A stretch of DNA of 64,000 nucleotides from Coprobacter secundus (GCA_000803105.1 JTDA01000002.1:62001-126000), one strand, 5' to 3'; positions 18,959-28,715 are shown, numbered from the stretch's first letter. The notes: generated from the sequence alone by a model not told the origin. Numbers and translations: made by a program.

Positions 18959-19615
18959 CTAAATATTTAAAGTCAATAAATCTTTCAATTCCGGTATTTT
19001 AAAATCAGGTAAATACTCTTCAGGCAAGTCAAAATCCTGCCGATGAATATTTCTTCCATCATCTAAAAGACACACCGTCTTCCATCCCAGCCGATTAGGA
19101 GATACAAAATCTTTTTTAATATTATCCCCTACATAAACAAAATCGGCATTTACATATTTATGCTGAAAAAACAAATAATTCTTTTTCGATGGTTTTTCTG
19201 TACCAAATTCCTCAGATATAATCAAGTCATCTTCCTTAATGAAGCGGTCTAACTGCAAAGCACAGAATTTATTACGTTGAGGGATGGAATATCCGTCTGT
19301 TATGATACCTAAATTACACTCTTGCCGAAGGACGTCCAACATTTCACAAGTACCCCACTCCAACCGGATATTAGGTTTATGCGTTCTGTACATCCTTAAC
19401 AGATCCGTCGTCATTAGCGGTAAATCGTATTTCTCAATCATTAAAGAAAATACATCCATTTTCGACTCATAAGCCTTTATCATAAACGGATAAATATCCG
19501 TTTGGGAAAATTCTACTTCTACCCAATCTGCAATCTCCCGATAAGCAGAGCGTAAAAAGTCGATCTCTTTATATAATGTATCGTCAAGATCGAATACAAA
19601 TACTTTATTCCTCAT
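18959..19615 (-). CDS. HAD-superfamily hydrolase
   Basis: 218 residues. Motif I is FDLDDTLY with D9 as nucleophile and D11 as acid/base. Motif II (ITDGYS), a lysine, and motif IV (VGDNIKKDF) are present, and the helical cap is of type C1. The likely role is phosphate removal from a sugar or an acyl donor in capsule precursor synthesis. The gene starts inside the last 11 bases of the ATP-grasp gene, so the two are translationally coupled. Such ATP-grasp/HAD pairs recur beside WcfR-type aminotransferases in Bacteroides capsule loci as I recall them. The substrate is unknown. Confidence 0.85.
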   Translation of the reverse strand: MRNKVFVFDLDDTLYKEIDFLRSAYREIADWVEVEFSQTDIYPFMIKAYESKMDVFSLMIEKYDLPLMTTDLLRMYRTHKPNIRLEWGTCEMLDVLRQECNLGIITDGYSIPQRNKFCALQLDRFIKEDDLIISEEFGTEKPSKKNYLFFQHKYVNADFVYVGDNIKKDFVSPNRLGWKTVCLLDDGRNIHRQDFDLPEEYLPDFKIPELKDLLTLNI

Positions 19616-20576
19616 GAACTATTATTTCACTATCATACCTCAACATTAGTGTATTATTTTTCCAAGTATCAGTATAATCCAAAGTCTCTCCCAATACATA
19701 TTCTCTAATCATATATTCCGGGAAATTGGCTCCCGCATAATACGAAAGAGGATATCCCCCTCCAAAGCGAGGATTTATCTCGATACCGACAACATCATCA
19801 TCTGAATCTCTATAAAACAATTGAATACAAATACAACCAATCACCCCAGGTAAATAGGCTAATCGTTCTTTCAGGAACTGAACTAAATAATTTTTTCGAG
19901 TATATCCTTTATTTATTTCACCGGCACGAATCTCAATCCTTTCACGAGGCACGATAGATTTTACCTTATTGTCTTTACCATAGTACATATCTACCGTAAA
20001 CTCTTTATATACATTCTTATCAATATACTCCATAAAAATCAATTTAGGATGATTCAAGATCTCCGGAGTCAACTCTTCTTTATCTCTTATAATATACAAG
20101 TCTTTACTCAAAGAGCCATCATACGGTTTCGCAAACATCGGAAACCGATCTCCATACTTATCTCTTAAAGCTGGAACACGAATACCGTGCTCACTCAAAA
20201 ATATGCCGGTATTCCGTTTATCGCGACAAGCCTGCACAAAAGAGAAATCCGAAACCATTACATAAATTCCCTGTTTTTCAAACCGACCTTTATTTTCCGC
20301 TAAAATCAAAAGTTCCGTATCTATCGTCGGGATAATTATCCCAATATTATTAGAGATACATATTTCTAAAAGATTATCTATATATTCATTTGATGTTACA
20401 CGCGGAACCTTAAAACATCCATCAGAAATCACTGCCGCAGGAGACAACCGAGGATTCATCTCCGTTGTGTAGACTTTTGAAACCGCTGTAATTTTTTTTA
20501 GCTCTTCTTGAAAAAATCGTACCAATTTAACCCTCTTTCCTACAGAAGATATCAAAACATTAAACACCATATCCAT
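19605..20576 (-). CDS. ATP-grasp carboxylate-amine ligase (carbamoyl-phosphate-synthase-like)
   Basis: 323 residues from the ATG at 20576 (an in-frame TTG at 20582 is less likely). A Rossmann-like pre-ATP-grasp domain (FNVLISSVGKRVKLVRFF) is followed by the ATP-grasp fold: FAKPYDGSLSKDLY as the first nucleotide-binding Lys region, a hinge at LIFMEYID, and the metal-binding GIEINPRFGGGYP near the C-terminus. These enzymes activate a carboxylate as acyl phosphate and couple it to an amine. Its place between a sugar aminotransferase, a HAD phosphatase and the initiating glycosyl-phosphate transferase suggests amide formation on an amino sugar, for example with an amino acid. The substrate is an inference. 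Confidence 0.88.
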   Translation of the reverse strand: MDMVFNVLISSVGKRVKLVRFFQEELKKITAVSKVYTTEMNPRLSPAAVISDGCFKVPRVTSNEYIDNLLEICISNNIGIIIPTIDTELLILAENKGRFEKQGIYVMVSDFSFVQACRDKRNTGIFLSEHGIRVPALRDKYGDRFPMFAKPYDGSLSKDLYIIRDKEELTPEILNHPKLIFMEYIDKNVYKEFTVDMYYGKDNKVKSIVPRERIEIRAGEINKGYTRKNYLVQFLKERLAYLPGVIGCICIQLFYRDSDDDVVGIEINPRFGGGYPLSYYAGANFPEYMIREYVLGETLDYTDTWKNNTLMLRYDSEIIVHEE

Positions 20577-20578
20577 AC

Positions 20579-21187
20579 TCAATTATTCCCTTCAAAAAAT
20601 TCCATTGTCGCACTCGTATCCGAAGAAATTCCCTCTCTCTTAAATACCTTTTTTATAGTCATAAAAACAATTTTCAAATCCAGAAGAAAAGAGCAATGGT
20701 CCACATACCATACATCCAACTCGAATTTCCGTTGCCAAGATATAGCATTACGTCCATTCACTTGAGCCCAACCCGTTATTCCCGGGCGCACTTCATGTCT
20801 GCGCGCCTGCTCCTTATTATATAAGGGCAGATATTGTACAAGCAAAGGACGAGGGCCTATCAGTGCCATATCTCCTTTCAAAACATTGATCAGTTGAGGC
20901 AACTCATCTAAAGATGTAGACCGTACAAAACGACCGACTTTCGTCAAACGATCTGCATCAGGCAACAGATTCCCCTTCTCGTCACGCTCGTCTGTCATAG
21001 TTTTATACTTAATCAACTTAAATATCCTCCCATTTTTACCCGGACGTTGTTGACAAAAAAATGCACCCACTCCTTTATTCGCAAAATGAAGCCAAACAGC
21101 GACAACCAATAACACCGGCCAAATAATCGACAACACACTCAGGACGATAAGAAAATCCAATATACGTTTAAAATAGCACTTATACAT
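20579..21187 (-). CDS. Initiating sugar transferase (PglC/WcfS-type phosphoglycosyl transferase)
   Basis: 202 residues from the ATG at 21187. This small monotopic transferase has an N-terminal re-entrant membrane helix (residues 5-32, with FLIVLSVLSIIWPVLLVVAV), the catalytic Asp-Glu dyad in STSLDELPQL, IGPRPLL and RPGITGWAQVNGR. It moves a sugar-1-phosphate from a UDP-sugar to undecaprenyl phosphate and so starts each repeat unit. The lack of the extra WbaP/WcaJ membrane domain and its place near a WcfR-like aminotransferase point to a diamino- or amino-trideoxy sugar as substrate. It stops 2 bases before the ATP-grasp start. Confidence 0.93.
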   Translation of the reverse strand: MYKCYFKRILDFLIVLSVLSIIWPVLLVVAVWLHFANKGVGAFFCQQRPGKNGRIFKLIKYKTMTDERDEKGNLLPDADRLTKVGRFVRSTSLDELPQLINVLKGDMALIGPRPLLVQYLPLYNKEQARRHEVRPGITGWAQVNGRNAISWQRKFELDVWYVDHCSFLLDLKIVFMTIKKVFKREGISSDTSATMEFFEGNN

Positions 21188-21220
21188 AGACCAAAATTTC
21201 AATCGATAAACAATCGAATA

Positions 21221-22057
21221 TTATATCTCAATTTTTCTTACACTTTCCCAATCAATGCCTTTTATAGCCTGCGCTACACTAACAAAATCATACTCATCAA
21301 GTAATCGAATGAACTTATCATACGCCCCCTCTATTCCATAATAATTTTTAAAGTATCTCATATTCCAAACTCTCTTTTGCCCTTTATCGAAATCTCTCAT
21401 ATGGAAATAGGTCATCAAGTAGTTATTTTTGCCGATAAATTTCTTTAATAATGGAAAAGGGAACAATCGGAAATATCCTCCACCCGAGAATGCTACGTCT
21501 CTTCCCAACACACGCGTCACATTAATAGGAAGCTCCTTCATTTCCGTTCCTCGATAACTTACAATAACTGGCTTATCTTCCGAGAATTCAGGAAATCCCC
21601 CAAAATCTCTGCTCGCAGGAAAAATAGAACAGTCATATTCTATTCCCATTTCAGATAAAATATTCAATGCCCATTTATTCCTACTTCCGATCGAAAAAGC
21701 CGGAGCTCTATATCCTTTTACCTTTTCACCCGTAATATCCTCAATCGAAGCTAAAGCCTCATACGTATCCTCATAGAATTCCTTTTCAGAAAGGTCTGTC
21801 AACCATCGGTGTTCATTCGAATGACAAGCAATCTCATGCCCCGCTTCTGCAATTCTCCGTACTACAGAAGGGAATTGCTTGGCCAACTTTCCCAAACAAA
21901 AGAAAGTCGCTTTAATACCTCTTTTTCCCAAATCACCCAATACACGGTCCAAAAGCACGTCGTATCGTCCGGCATATTCATCTACAGAACCTTGCCCATG
22001 AAACTGCAAAATATACCACTCTTCGATATCGAAAGTTAAAATATAAGACTGTTCCAT
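21221..22057 (-). CDS. Polysaccharide deacetylase family protein (NodB domain)
   Basis: 278 residues. NodB motif 1 is LTFDIEEWY with D10 and E12, the metal-binding HxxxH is in CHSNEHRWL (near residue 78), and the later YRAPAFSIG and SIFPASRDFGGFPEF segments fit the deacetylases found in exopolysaccharide clusters (PEP-CTERM/XrtA type). It has no signal peptide, so it may act on lipid-linked or nucleotide-linked sugar in the cytoplasm, leaving a free amine. The ATG overlaps the upstream acyltransferase stop (TGATG). Substrate unknown. Confidence 0.9.
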   Translation of the reverse strand: MEQSYILTFDIEEWYILQFHGQGSVDEYAGRYDVLLDRVLGDLGKRGIKATFFCLGKLAKQFPSVVRRIAEAGHEIACHSNEHRWLTDLSEKEFYEDTYEALASIEDITGEKVKGYRAPAFSIGSRNKWALNILSEMGIEYDCSIFPASRDFGGFPEFSEDKPVIVSYRGTEMKELPINVTRVLGRDVAFSGGGYFRLFPFPLLKKFIGKNNYLMTYFHMRDFDKGQKRVWNMRYFKNYYGIEGAYDKFIRLLDEYDFVSVAQAIKGIDWESVRKIEI

Positions 22058-22641
22058 CAGTTTTCTCCTCTCCGTTGAATTTGCTTAACCACTTTTGCTG
22101 GTCTTCCCGTCGCAATCGTCCATGCCGGGATATCTTTCGTTACCAATGACCCGGCTCCGACGATGGCACCTTCTCCAACCGTAACTCCCGGCATGACCAT
22201 CGATCCCATACCGATCAGACAACCTTTTTTCAAATGGATCTCTCCCAATCGATATCCGAGCTTCGCATAATCGTCACCGACATAGTAATGAGACAAATCT
22301 CTCTGGTGACAAAGTAATGTACACTGTCCGGCAATATGCACATGATCTTCCAGAACTATTAAATCGGCATGGCCGGCATCTATTATCACATGCGCTCCGA
22401 TAAAAACGTCTTTCCCGACTCGGCATCCTACCCATCTCAACACTTTAGGCCGAAGTTTTCTCGGACTTATAGGTTCCAATAATGCCGAATTCATCAGATA
22501 CTTCAACAGAAAAGCGTTTTTCATATTCTTAAAACCTCTACTAAAAACATCCGTCAAAGAGATCTGTCCGTATTCCTCCTCCGAATAATTCAGCCCCAAT
22601 TTCCGAAGAAATAAATATGTTCTACTCAATTGTTTTCCCAT
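22057..22641 (-). CDS. Hexapeptide-repeat (LbH) acyltransferase
   Basis: 194 residues. A helical N-terminus (1-60) precedes a left-handed beta-helix of hexapeptide repeats (GCRVGKDVFIGAHVIIDAG through IGMGSMVMPGVTVGEGAIVGAGSLVTKDI), ending with the usual WTIATGRPAKVV tail of the WcaF/NodL/Maa group. It probably O-acetylates a capsule sugar from acetyl-CoA; serine acetyltransferase-like activity is less likely. It overlaps the upstream GT4 gene by 20 bases. It is not adjacent to either aminotransferase, so N-acylation of the amino sugars by this protein is possible but not indicated. Confidence 0.87.
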   Translation of the reverse strand: MGKQLSRTYLFLRKLGLNYSEEEYGQISLTDVFSRGFKNMKNAFLLKYLMNSALLEPISPRKLRPKVLRWVGCRVGKDVFIGAHVIIDAGHADLIVLEDHVHIAGQCTLLCHQRDLSHYYVGDDYAKLGYRLGEIHLKKGCLIGMGSMVMPGVTVGEGAIVGAGSLVTKDIPAWTIATGRPAKVVKQIQRRGEN

Positions 22642-23791
22642 TTTTCTCTCCTATTAATAATTTCTCGATATATGGCCAGACTTTTTTATGATCGAAATTC
22701 TCGACAACCCATTCTCGGGCATTCATCCCCATCTCTCTCCTTAAGTCTGCATCCAACAGTCTCTCAACGCCACAACATATACCTGACGGAGAAATGTCGA
22801 TATAAAAACCAGTCTTCCCATCTATAATCGAATCGATACAACCGGTCTTTCGCGAGGTCAATATCGGCTTTTCCATTGCCGACGCTTCCAATACTGCAGT
22901 AGGAAATCCTTCTCTATAAGATGGAAGTATCAGCAAAGACATTATAGAATAGTATAACTCCATATTTCCATCTACAAAGCCGGTAAAAACGATATCTTGA
23001 GAAGCTCTCATATATTCGACCAACTCTAAAGGTATCGAATCTCTCTTTTCCAATGGACCCACTACCAACAATTTAAAAGAAAGATGCGGATATTTCTCTT
23101 TCAATAGTTTAAATCCTTCCACGAGTTCTATAACGCCCTTATCTTTCACCAATCGACCGCAAAATCCAATGACAATATCCGAATCCGAAATCTGCAATTG
23201 CCGTTTAAGCCTCTTTTTATCGTCATCGGAAATCCTCTCCGGATTAAATTTGTTCTGAGTATCTATCCCACCGCAGGTACCTTTCCCTAAAATCACCTGT
23301 TTGTCTATAACATCTATTTTTTCTCTCAATCGTACTTGTGATACGGACCGACTAACACAAACAACATAATCGGCACAAAAAGATTCGAACTTGCTTTCCC
23401 AAAGTAAAAGTTTCCTCTTGAGCCCCCTCGATGTTTCAAACAATGCTCCATGTGCAAATATTACTATTTTAGGAACCCCCATTATCTTACCAGCTAATAC
23501 AGACAACAACCGGCCTTTTACTTGATGCCCGACTATAACATCGATCTTATTCTTACGGATATATTTACATATAGCAATCAAAGCCTTTAAATCCTTGAAA
23601 GGAGACAGTTGTCTTTCTAAAACAACGCTCTTATATGCAATCCCTTGCTCCTTAGCAAACGCATCTAATCGCTCTGCCGGACTGCATATCAAATGCATAT
23701 TCGCACCTTTTTCATTTAAATAACGAAATTGAGGACCGATAAAATTTTCTGCTGATAAAAACAGATTTATAACTTCTAAAACATTCGACAT
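22622..23791 (-). CDS. Family 4 glycosyltransferase
   Basis: 389 residues, GT-B fold. The C-terminal Rossmann domain carries IGFCGRLVKDKGVIEL and the EGFPTAVLEASAMEKPIL acidic motif (E-x7-E), while the N-terminal domain has IVGHQVKGRLLS and VIFAHGALFETSRG. This is a retaining transferase using a nucleotide sugar to extend the undecaprenyl-linked repeat unit on the cytoplasmic face. Its start adjoins the stop of the preceding GT2 gene. The sugar specificity cannot be read from the sequence. Confidence 0.92.
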   Translation of the reverse strand: MSNVLEVINLFLSAENFIGPQFRYLNEKGANMHLICSPAERLDAFAKEQGIAYKSVVLERQLSPFKDLKALIAICKYIRKNKIDVIVGHQVKGRLLSVLAGKIMGVPKIVIFAHGALFETSRGLKRKLLLWESKFESFCADYVVCVSRSVSQVRLREKIDVIDKQVILGKGTCGGIDTQNKFNPERISDDDKKRLKRQLQISDSDIVIGFCGRLVKDKGVIELVEGFKLLKEKYPHLSFKLLVVGPLEKRDSIPLELVEYMRASQDIVFTGFVDGNMELYYSIMSLLILPSYREGFPTAVLEASAMEKPILTSRKTGCIDSIIDGKTGFYIDISPSGICCGVERLLDADLRREMGMNAREWVVENFDHKKVWPYIEKLLIGEKNGKTIE

Positions 23792-24624
23792 TATAATTCC
23801 TGTTTTATTTTATTTAATGTATCTACAAAAGCGGCCGACTCCTCCGATGACGGGGCTTTTCCTCTCAGCTTCAATACCCTTTCTGCACCCAACAAAGGAA
23901 AAATAAAAATACTGGCCAGATAACGGACTCCACCCTTAAAAAACGATTTGTACTTTTTATTTTTGCAAGCAATCAAAACCTCACGTCTATAAATCCGAGG
24001 CAATCGAGATAAGGAAAAAGAATCGAACTCTGAATAATAATACAAAATATCATCTGTTATCATATAATTTTTCCCAGCAAAAGCCTTCGAAAGAAAATCT
24101 AAATCTTCCCCTCTTTCCAGCGAACAATCATAGTGTGTCCCAGGTTCGACATCCTCAGCCCTAAAAATCGAATTTGCATGAGTTACCGGACATCTTCCTG
24201 ACAATGGCATTTTCTTTATCACCGAATCACCTTTTCCTCTTACCATCGTACAATTTTTTTCATAGCTGAACGAAAACAACCCACCACTCAATAATGAAAT
24301 TTCAGGATTGTTCTCCATCATTTCAACCTGTCTCGACAACTTCTCGAAATGATAAATATCGTCGGCATCAAGCATGGCAATATACTTTCCCCGGGCCAAT
24401 TCCAACCCTTTTTGTCGGGCACTCGAACGGCCTCTATTCTTATCGAAATGATAAATAACGAAACGTGTATCCGTCAGTCTGTCGAGGAAATCCTGAGTAT
24501 TATCTGTCGATCCGTCATTAATGATTATACATTCCCAATCGGAATAAGTCTGTATCAATAATGATTGTATCGAATATCGGATGTAAGGCATGCCATTATA
24601 AACCGGCATAATAACAGAAACCAT
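23791..24624 (-). CDS. Family 2 glycosyltransferase
   Basis: 277 residues, GT-A fold. It opens with SVIMPVYNGMPYIRYSIQSL, has NDGSTDNTQDF, and the DXD-type metal site LDADDIYH near residue 89. A C-terminal basic, partly hydrophobic tail (near 225-262) may touch the membrane. It is a probable inverting transferase in repeat-unit assembly. The stop shares a base with the following GT4 start, so translation is tightly coupled. Donor and acceptor are unknown. Confidence 0.92.
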   Translation of the reverse strand: MVSVIMPVYNGMPYIRYSIQSLLIQTYSDWECIIINDGSTDNTQDFLDRLTDTRFVIYHFDKNRGRSSARQKGLELARGKYIAMLDADDIYHFEKLSRQVEMMENNPEISLLSGGLFSFSYEKNCTMVRGKGDSVIKKMPLSGRCPVTHANSIFRAEDVEPGTHYDCSLERGEDLDFLSKAFAGKNYMITDDILYYYSEFDSFSLSRLPRIYRREVLIACKNKKYKSFFKGGVRYLASIFIFPLLGAERVLKLRGKAPSSEESAAFVDTLNKIKQEL

Positions 24625-24638
24625 AGAATAACAATATT

Positions 24639-25739
24639 TTAACTTCTAATCCACATAAAATATGCAAACAGATAATACAATAAAATAACTATGGCAAGTA
24701 CACGATTACGATTCTTAAAAGTATTCATTCGTACTAATGGATACGCAAAAACCAAAGGAATCAAAAACCAAGATAAAGATGCAATTCTATTCGAATAATT
24801 ACTTCTTATAACCAATACCCAAATCGCATTAGCCAATACATAAGTTCCGTAAATAAAATTATAATATAAATCTGTCGCCTTATTTTTTACAATTGCATAA
24901 TATCCCCAAAAAACCGGTATCGAACTGTATATTAAAAAATCCCATCTAAAACCGGTATATGAAAATACAGAGGGGTCTATTGTCGTAAGTTCTTCCGCCA
25001 AATAACCTTGGCCTTCCGATGAAATAAAATCATATCTCAAAAATATATCTTCGACATAACGTCCGACAAGAAGAGAAAATATAAAAGATAAAAACCAAAA
25101 TAATAAAATAAATTTCGGTTTCGGAAAAAACTTAGATACTAAAATTGCCCCAATCGTAAGAATAGATGATCCATGTATACAATAGGCCAAGAACAAAAAC
25201 AAAAAGAAAAGGATATTTTTGTTCCAATAATATATAGCCCACAATATCATGGCAAATGCCCAACCATTGCGAATACCATTGACACCAAAACTATACCAGA
25301 TAAAATTAGTTGCAAAAAACAGTAATACAATAAATGAATAATTTTTACCTATTTTACAGGACAAATAATACATCGGTAAACAATATACCATCGCAGAAAA
25401 GATAAAAAACAGTTCCGGAGACAAATTAAAATACGCCCAATATACATACAGCCCATTGAACAATTTACTCTTTCCCCCCCAAACATCATCACTTAAAGAA
25501 TGAATCCTGCTGAATCGTAAACCGTACCCCGCCGAATCAACAAACAATGGATCGATCCAATCTCTCCAACCGATAATAACGATCATGAAAAGCAAAAGAA
25601 AAACCGTATACCTTTTACTTTCATAAGAACGGGGCACATATCTTCCGGTACGCCCGATATAAGACAAGAATACTCCTAAAGTCAGCAGTAACAGAAAATT
25701 GTATAGAAATATATATTGTACCCTCGCATCAAGTACCAT
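24639..25739 (-). CDS. wzy: EpsG/Wzy-type polysaccharide polymerase
   Basis: 366 residues with about ten hydrophobic segments and a larger central loop. RDWIDPLFVDSAGYGLRF near residue 60 and the NGIRNGWAFAMILWAIYYW segment are features of the EpsG family of O-antigen/capsule polymerases. It should polymerise flipped repeat units at the periplasmic face. It is the only gene in the locus with polymerase topology, which supports the assignment despite the low conservation of this class. Confidence 0.85.
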   Translation of the reverse strand: MVLDARVQYIFLYNFLLLLTLGVFLSYIGRTGRYVPRSYESKRYTVFLLLFMIVIIGWRDWIDPLFVDSAGYGLRFSRIHSLSDDVWGGKSKLFNGLYVYWAYFNLSPELFFIFSAMVYCLPMYYLSCKIGKNYSFIVLLFFATNFIWYSFGVNGIRNGWAFAMILWAIYYWNKNILFFLFLFLAYCIHGSSILTIGAILVSKFFPKPKFILLFWFLSFIFSLLVGRYVEDIFLRYDFISSEGQGYLAEELTTIDPSVFSYTGFRWDFLIYSSIPVFWGYYAIVKNKATDLYYNFIYGTYVLANAIWVLVIRSNYSNRIASLSWFLIPLVFAYPLVRMNTFKNRNRVLAIVILLYYLFAYFMWIRS

Positions 25740-25749
25740 ACCATTTATT

Positions 25750-26841
25750 CTATCTACAAATTATTCCCGACAACGCTTTATAATAATTTTGCCACGAATA
25801 TTCCTGAATGGCTCTTTGTCTGGCTTTCAGTCCTTCTTCAGCAACAATCTCCGGATGGTCAATCAGGAACATCAACAATTCAGATAACTCTTTTTGAGAA
25901 TCCTGAGTTATCAACCAGCCCCCATATCCATCTTTCACAGCATCCGGTATTCCCCCGGCACGAGTTCCAATAACAGCCGTTCCACAAGCCTGAGCCTCGA
26001 CAAAAACCAACCCGAAACCCTCGACATTCTTTAATCCCAGTTCCTCCCTCGTGCACAAAACAAAAATATCTGCCGAAGAATAGAAATCACACAATTTACC
26101 GTCATCGATAAACCCTTCAAATCCAATGGTATCCTCAAGACGCAATTCCCGGGTCAAAGCCACCAATGATTCTTTATAAGGTCCATTTCCTCCGATAGTT
26201 AAAGATATTTTCTCTTTATATTTCGAAGGCAAAGAAGATATCACACGAATCAAAAAATCATGACCTTTAAACTTTTCCAATCGAGACAACGAGCATAAAT
26301 GTAAAACGCCATCTCTCATCTTCGAAGAAGTAGGCCTAAAATAATCGTAATCAACAGCCAACGGTATTGTATAAACCTTCGACAGAGGAGAGCATAAGCG
26401 AACCAGTCTTTCCGTATAATGACTATTCGCAATAACACCAGAAGCTGATTTCAACAAATATTTCCGATAATATTTCCAAACATATTTCTGAAAAAAAGAT
26501 TTACCAGGTAACAGTTCGGCACCGTGAGCTAACATATAAACTTTACGACCTGATAGCCATCCGAGCAAACCATCCGGATGAAAAGTACCGGTCAATATTA
26601 TATCATCTCTCTCTGTATTTTTTTTCAAGTAATTCAATATACGCCACTCTAACAGTCCTCTTTTCCCGACAATACGAATAACATCCTCATCATTTTCCAT
26701 ATCTGTGCCGGAAGAAGCCAAAGTAACGACCCTTACAGACAAACCGTTTAACTTGCACTGCTTCTTTATCTCGAAGCAAAGCCGTGCTATTCCTCCATTG
26801 TTTGGAGGATAATCATATGTCAATATAATCACTCGCTTCAT
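25750..26841 (-). CDS. Family 4 glycosyltransferase
   Basis: 363 residues, GT-B. The N-terminal domain opens with VIILTYDYPPNNGGIARL, a usual GT4 start with the glycine-rich loop. The C-terminal domain has GGNGPYKESL and the E-x7-E motif in EGFGLVFVEAQACGTAVIGT followed by AGGIPDAV. It is a likely retaining transferase for one linkage of the repeat unit. A 62-base gap upstream (26842-26904) is one of the larger gaps inside the locus and holds nothing recognisable. Confidence 0.92.
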   Translation of the reverse strand: MKRVIILTYDYPPNNGGIARLCFEIKKQCKLNGLSVRVVTLASSGTDMENDEDVIRIVGKRGLLEWRILNYLKKNTERDDIILTGTFHPDGLLGWLSGRKVYMLAHGAELLPGKSFFQKYVWKYYRKYLLKSASGVIANSHYTERLVRLCSPLSKVYTIPLAVDYDYFRPTSSKMRDGVLHLCSLSRLEKFKGHDFLIRVISSLPSKYKEKISLTIGGNGPYKESLVALTRELRLEDTIGFEGFIDDGKLCDFYSSADIFVLCTREELGLKNVEGFGLVFVEAQACGTAVIGTRAGGIPDAVKDGYGGWLITQDSQKELSELLMFLIDHPEIVAEEGLKARQRAIQEYSWQNYYKALSGIICR

Positions 26842-26904
26842 TTATATATAAATTTCCGCCCCGTTTTCTCACCCTTATCCATTTATACTCGGAGACTTCC
26901 ATTG

Positions 26905-27783
26905 TCAATAATTTGTAACTTTGGGAGACATTGAGGCTTTTTGTCGGCCCTCGGTATATGCTTTTCTAAACACTTTAAACAGAGAACTATTTTTATATGC
27001 CAGCATATAGGACAAAACCAATTTGACAAGAACAAAATAAGCAGTCAGTCTTTGATATCGATTCAAATATCTATGGATGATAATAGACCGATTATGAACC
27101 AAGGCATAAATATACTTTTCAATATCCAAGACCCGGCATCCCCCTGTCGGAGCCGCTAAATGCCAAATATGGGCATTATAATTAAAAAACACCTTATACC
27201 CTGATTTTTTCACTCTCAGACAAATATCTGTCTCTTCATATAATGCAGCTCCGACATTCAAATATTCGTCAACACCCCCAACCTTATAAAAAACATCCTT
27301 CTTTATCGAATAATTTCCACCTCCAGCATGATCGACATACCCATTCTTCATCAAATGAAATCCACGTTCTGGGGTAGCCGAAAAAAAATGGAACACCCCC
27401 GTATTACGAGATTTCGGATTTTCCTTATATTTTTCTGTAATTCCGCCAGCAACGATTCCGATATGTTGCTGAGATATATACTTATAGTGTTCGGCTAAAA
27501 GATTCTCATTACATTCTATATCATCATCCAAATATAAAATATAATCGTACCGGGCACATTGTGCGCCGTAATTTCTGGCTTCAGGTAAACCTTTGAACAT
27601 TGTCACATGGTGATAATGTACCTCATTTCCCAAATCTTCAAACTTCTGATTCGGTTTCGGAGATTGATCTACAATAATTATTTCATAGGGCTTATCGAAT
27701 ACTTGTCTTGCCAAATATTCGATAGTATTCGTCAAAAAACTTTCCCTATTCAAAGTCGGTATTACGACACTTATTCCATCCAT
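26905..27783 (-). CDS. Family 2 glycosyltransferase
   Basis: 292 residues, GT-A. ISVVIPTLNRESFLTNTIEYL is the N-terminal strand-helix, VDQSPKPNQKF replaces the commoner DDGSTD motif, and YLDDDIE near residue 90 is the metal-binding acidic motif. The GGGNYSIKKDVF and DICLRVKKSG stretches match the GT2 subgroup with an ED/DE base. A C-terminal hydrophobic stretch (near 245-268) suggests membrane association. It starts 4 bases after the neighbouring GT2 stop. Confidence 0.92.
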   Translation of the reverse strand: MDGISVVIPTLNRESFLTNTIEYLARQVFDKPYEIIIVDQSPKPNQKFEDLGNEVHYHHVTMFKGLPEARNYGAQCARYDYILYLDDDIECNENLLAEHYKYISQQHIGIVAGGITEKYKENPKSRNTGVFHFFSATPERGFHLMKNGYVDHAGGGNYSIKKDVFYKVGGVDEYLNVGAALYEETDICLRVKKSGYKVFFNYNAHIWHLAAPTGGCRVLDIEKYIYALVHNRSIIIHRYLNRYQRLTAYFVLVKLVLSYMLAYKNSSLFKVFRKAYTEGRQKASMSPKVTNY

Positions 27784-27787
27784 AACA

Positions 27788-28708
27788 TCATCTGCGCAAT
27801 AAACTATTTTTTATAATTATCTTACTCAACAACCAGAATTCTTTTCCCGATAACCACCCGTAATGCAGCGCCTTTCTCAAAATTTTACAGCCTTTAAAAA
27901 ATTCTTTATTCGCAAAAAAGCTAATCGATACATCGAAATAATTATATCTATATATCCTATTATATTCTTGCTTGGTAAGAATACCCAAATACGGATCTAT
28001 CGCAGAAAAAAAATCATTTTTTACCTGTAAATACGTCTCTGCTTTAGGATTATTTCTCGCTCCTTCAATATGTATTCTCACCAAGGGTTTCTCTACTAAA
28101 AGCAAAGTATAATAATTAAAGAAGCGACTAAAAAATTCCAAATCGACATGACGTCTCATCGTCTCATTAAAACCCGAAACAACATCGAAAACTTCTCTTT
28201 TCAATAACACCGAAGAACCAAAATACGAAACCTGTCCCATCAACATCGGATACAGAAGATTCCCTTCATCATTCTTTTTCCTGAAAGACGTAGCAATCTC
28301 TTGTCCTTTACCTCTTTTCAATACATTACAATAAACACCACCGACATTACGGTCTTCTTTATATTCGGATAACAATTCTATTTGTCGCTCTATTTTATCA
28401 GGCAAAAACTCATCATCGTCATCTAAAAAACCGACAAATTCTCCTTTCGAAGTTTTTATGCCTTTATTCAGTGCCGCAGACTGCCTCAAATTGCGAGGTT
28501 GTCGTACATACGTTACCCTCCCGTTCGAAGCAAAATCTTCCATTACCATTTCCGTTTTCTTCCGATAATCAGAAACCGGATCATTATCATCTACCACTAT
28601 AACTTCTACATTCGAATATGTCTGATTCAATATACTATTAATCGATCGCGCCAGCAATTCAGGACGTCTATAAGTCGTAATGACTATACTTACTAAAGGT
28701 AATGCCAT
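27788..28708 (-). CDS. Family 2 glycosyltransferase
   Basis: 306 residues from the ATG at 28708; an in-frame TTG one codon upstream is an alternative. Motifs are VSIVITTYRRPELLARSINSI, VDDNDPVSDYRKK and the metal site FLDDDDEF, a typical WcaA/RfbF-like GT-A. It probably adds one sugar of the repeat. The neighbour upstream ends 8 bases away, consistent with operon membership. Confidence 0.92.
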   Translation of the reverse strand: MALPLVSIVITTYRRPELLARSINSILNQTYSNVEVIVVDDNDPVSDYRKKTEMVMEDFASNGRVTYVRQPRNLRQSAALNKGIKTSKGEFVGFLDDDDEFLPDKIERQIELLSEYKEDRNVGGVYCNVLKRGKGQEIATSFRKKNDEGNLLYPMLMGQVSYFGSSVLLKREVFDVVSGFNETMRRHVDLEFFSRFFNYYTLLLVEKPLVRIHIEGARNNPKAETYLQVKNDFFSAIDPYLGILTKQEYNRIYRYNYFDVSISFFANKEFFKGCKILRKALHYGWLSGKEFWLLSKIIIKNSLLRR

Positions 28709-28715
28709 CAATTTT

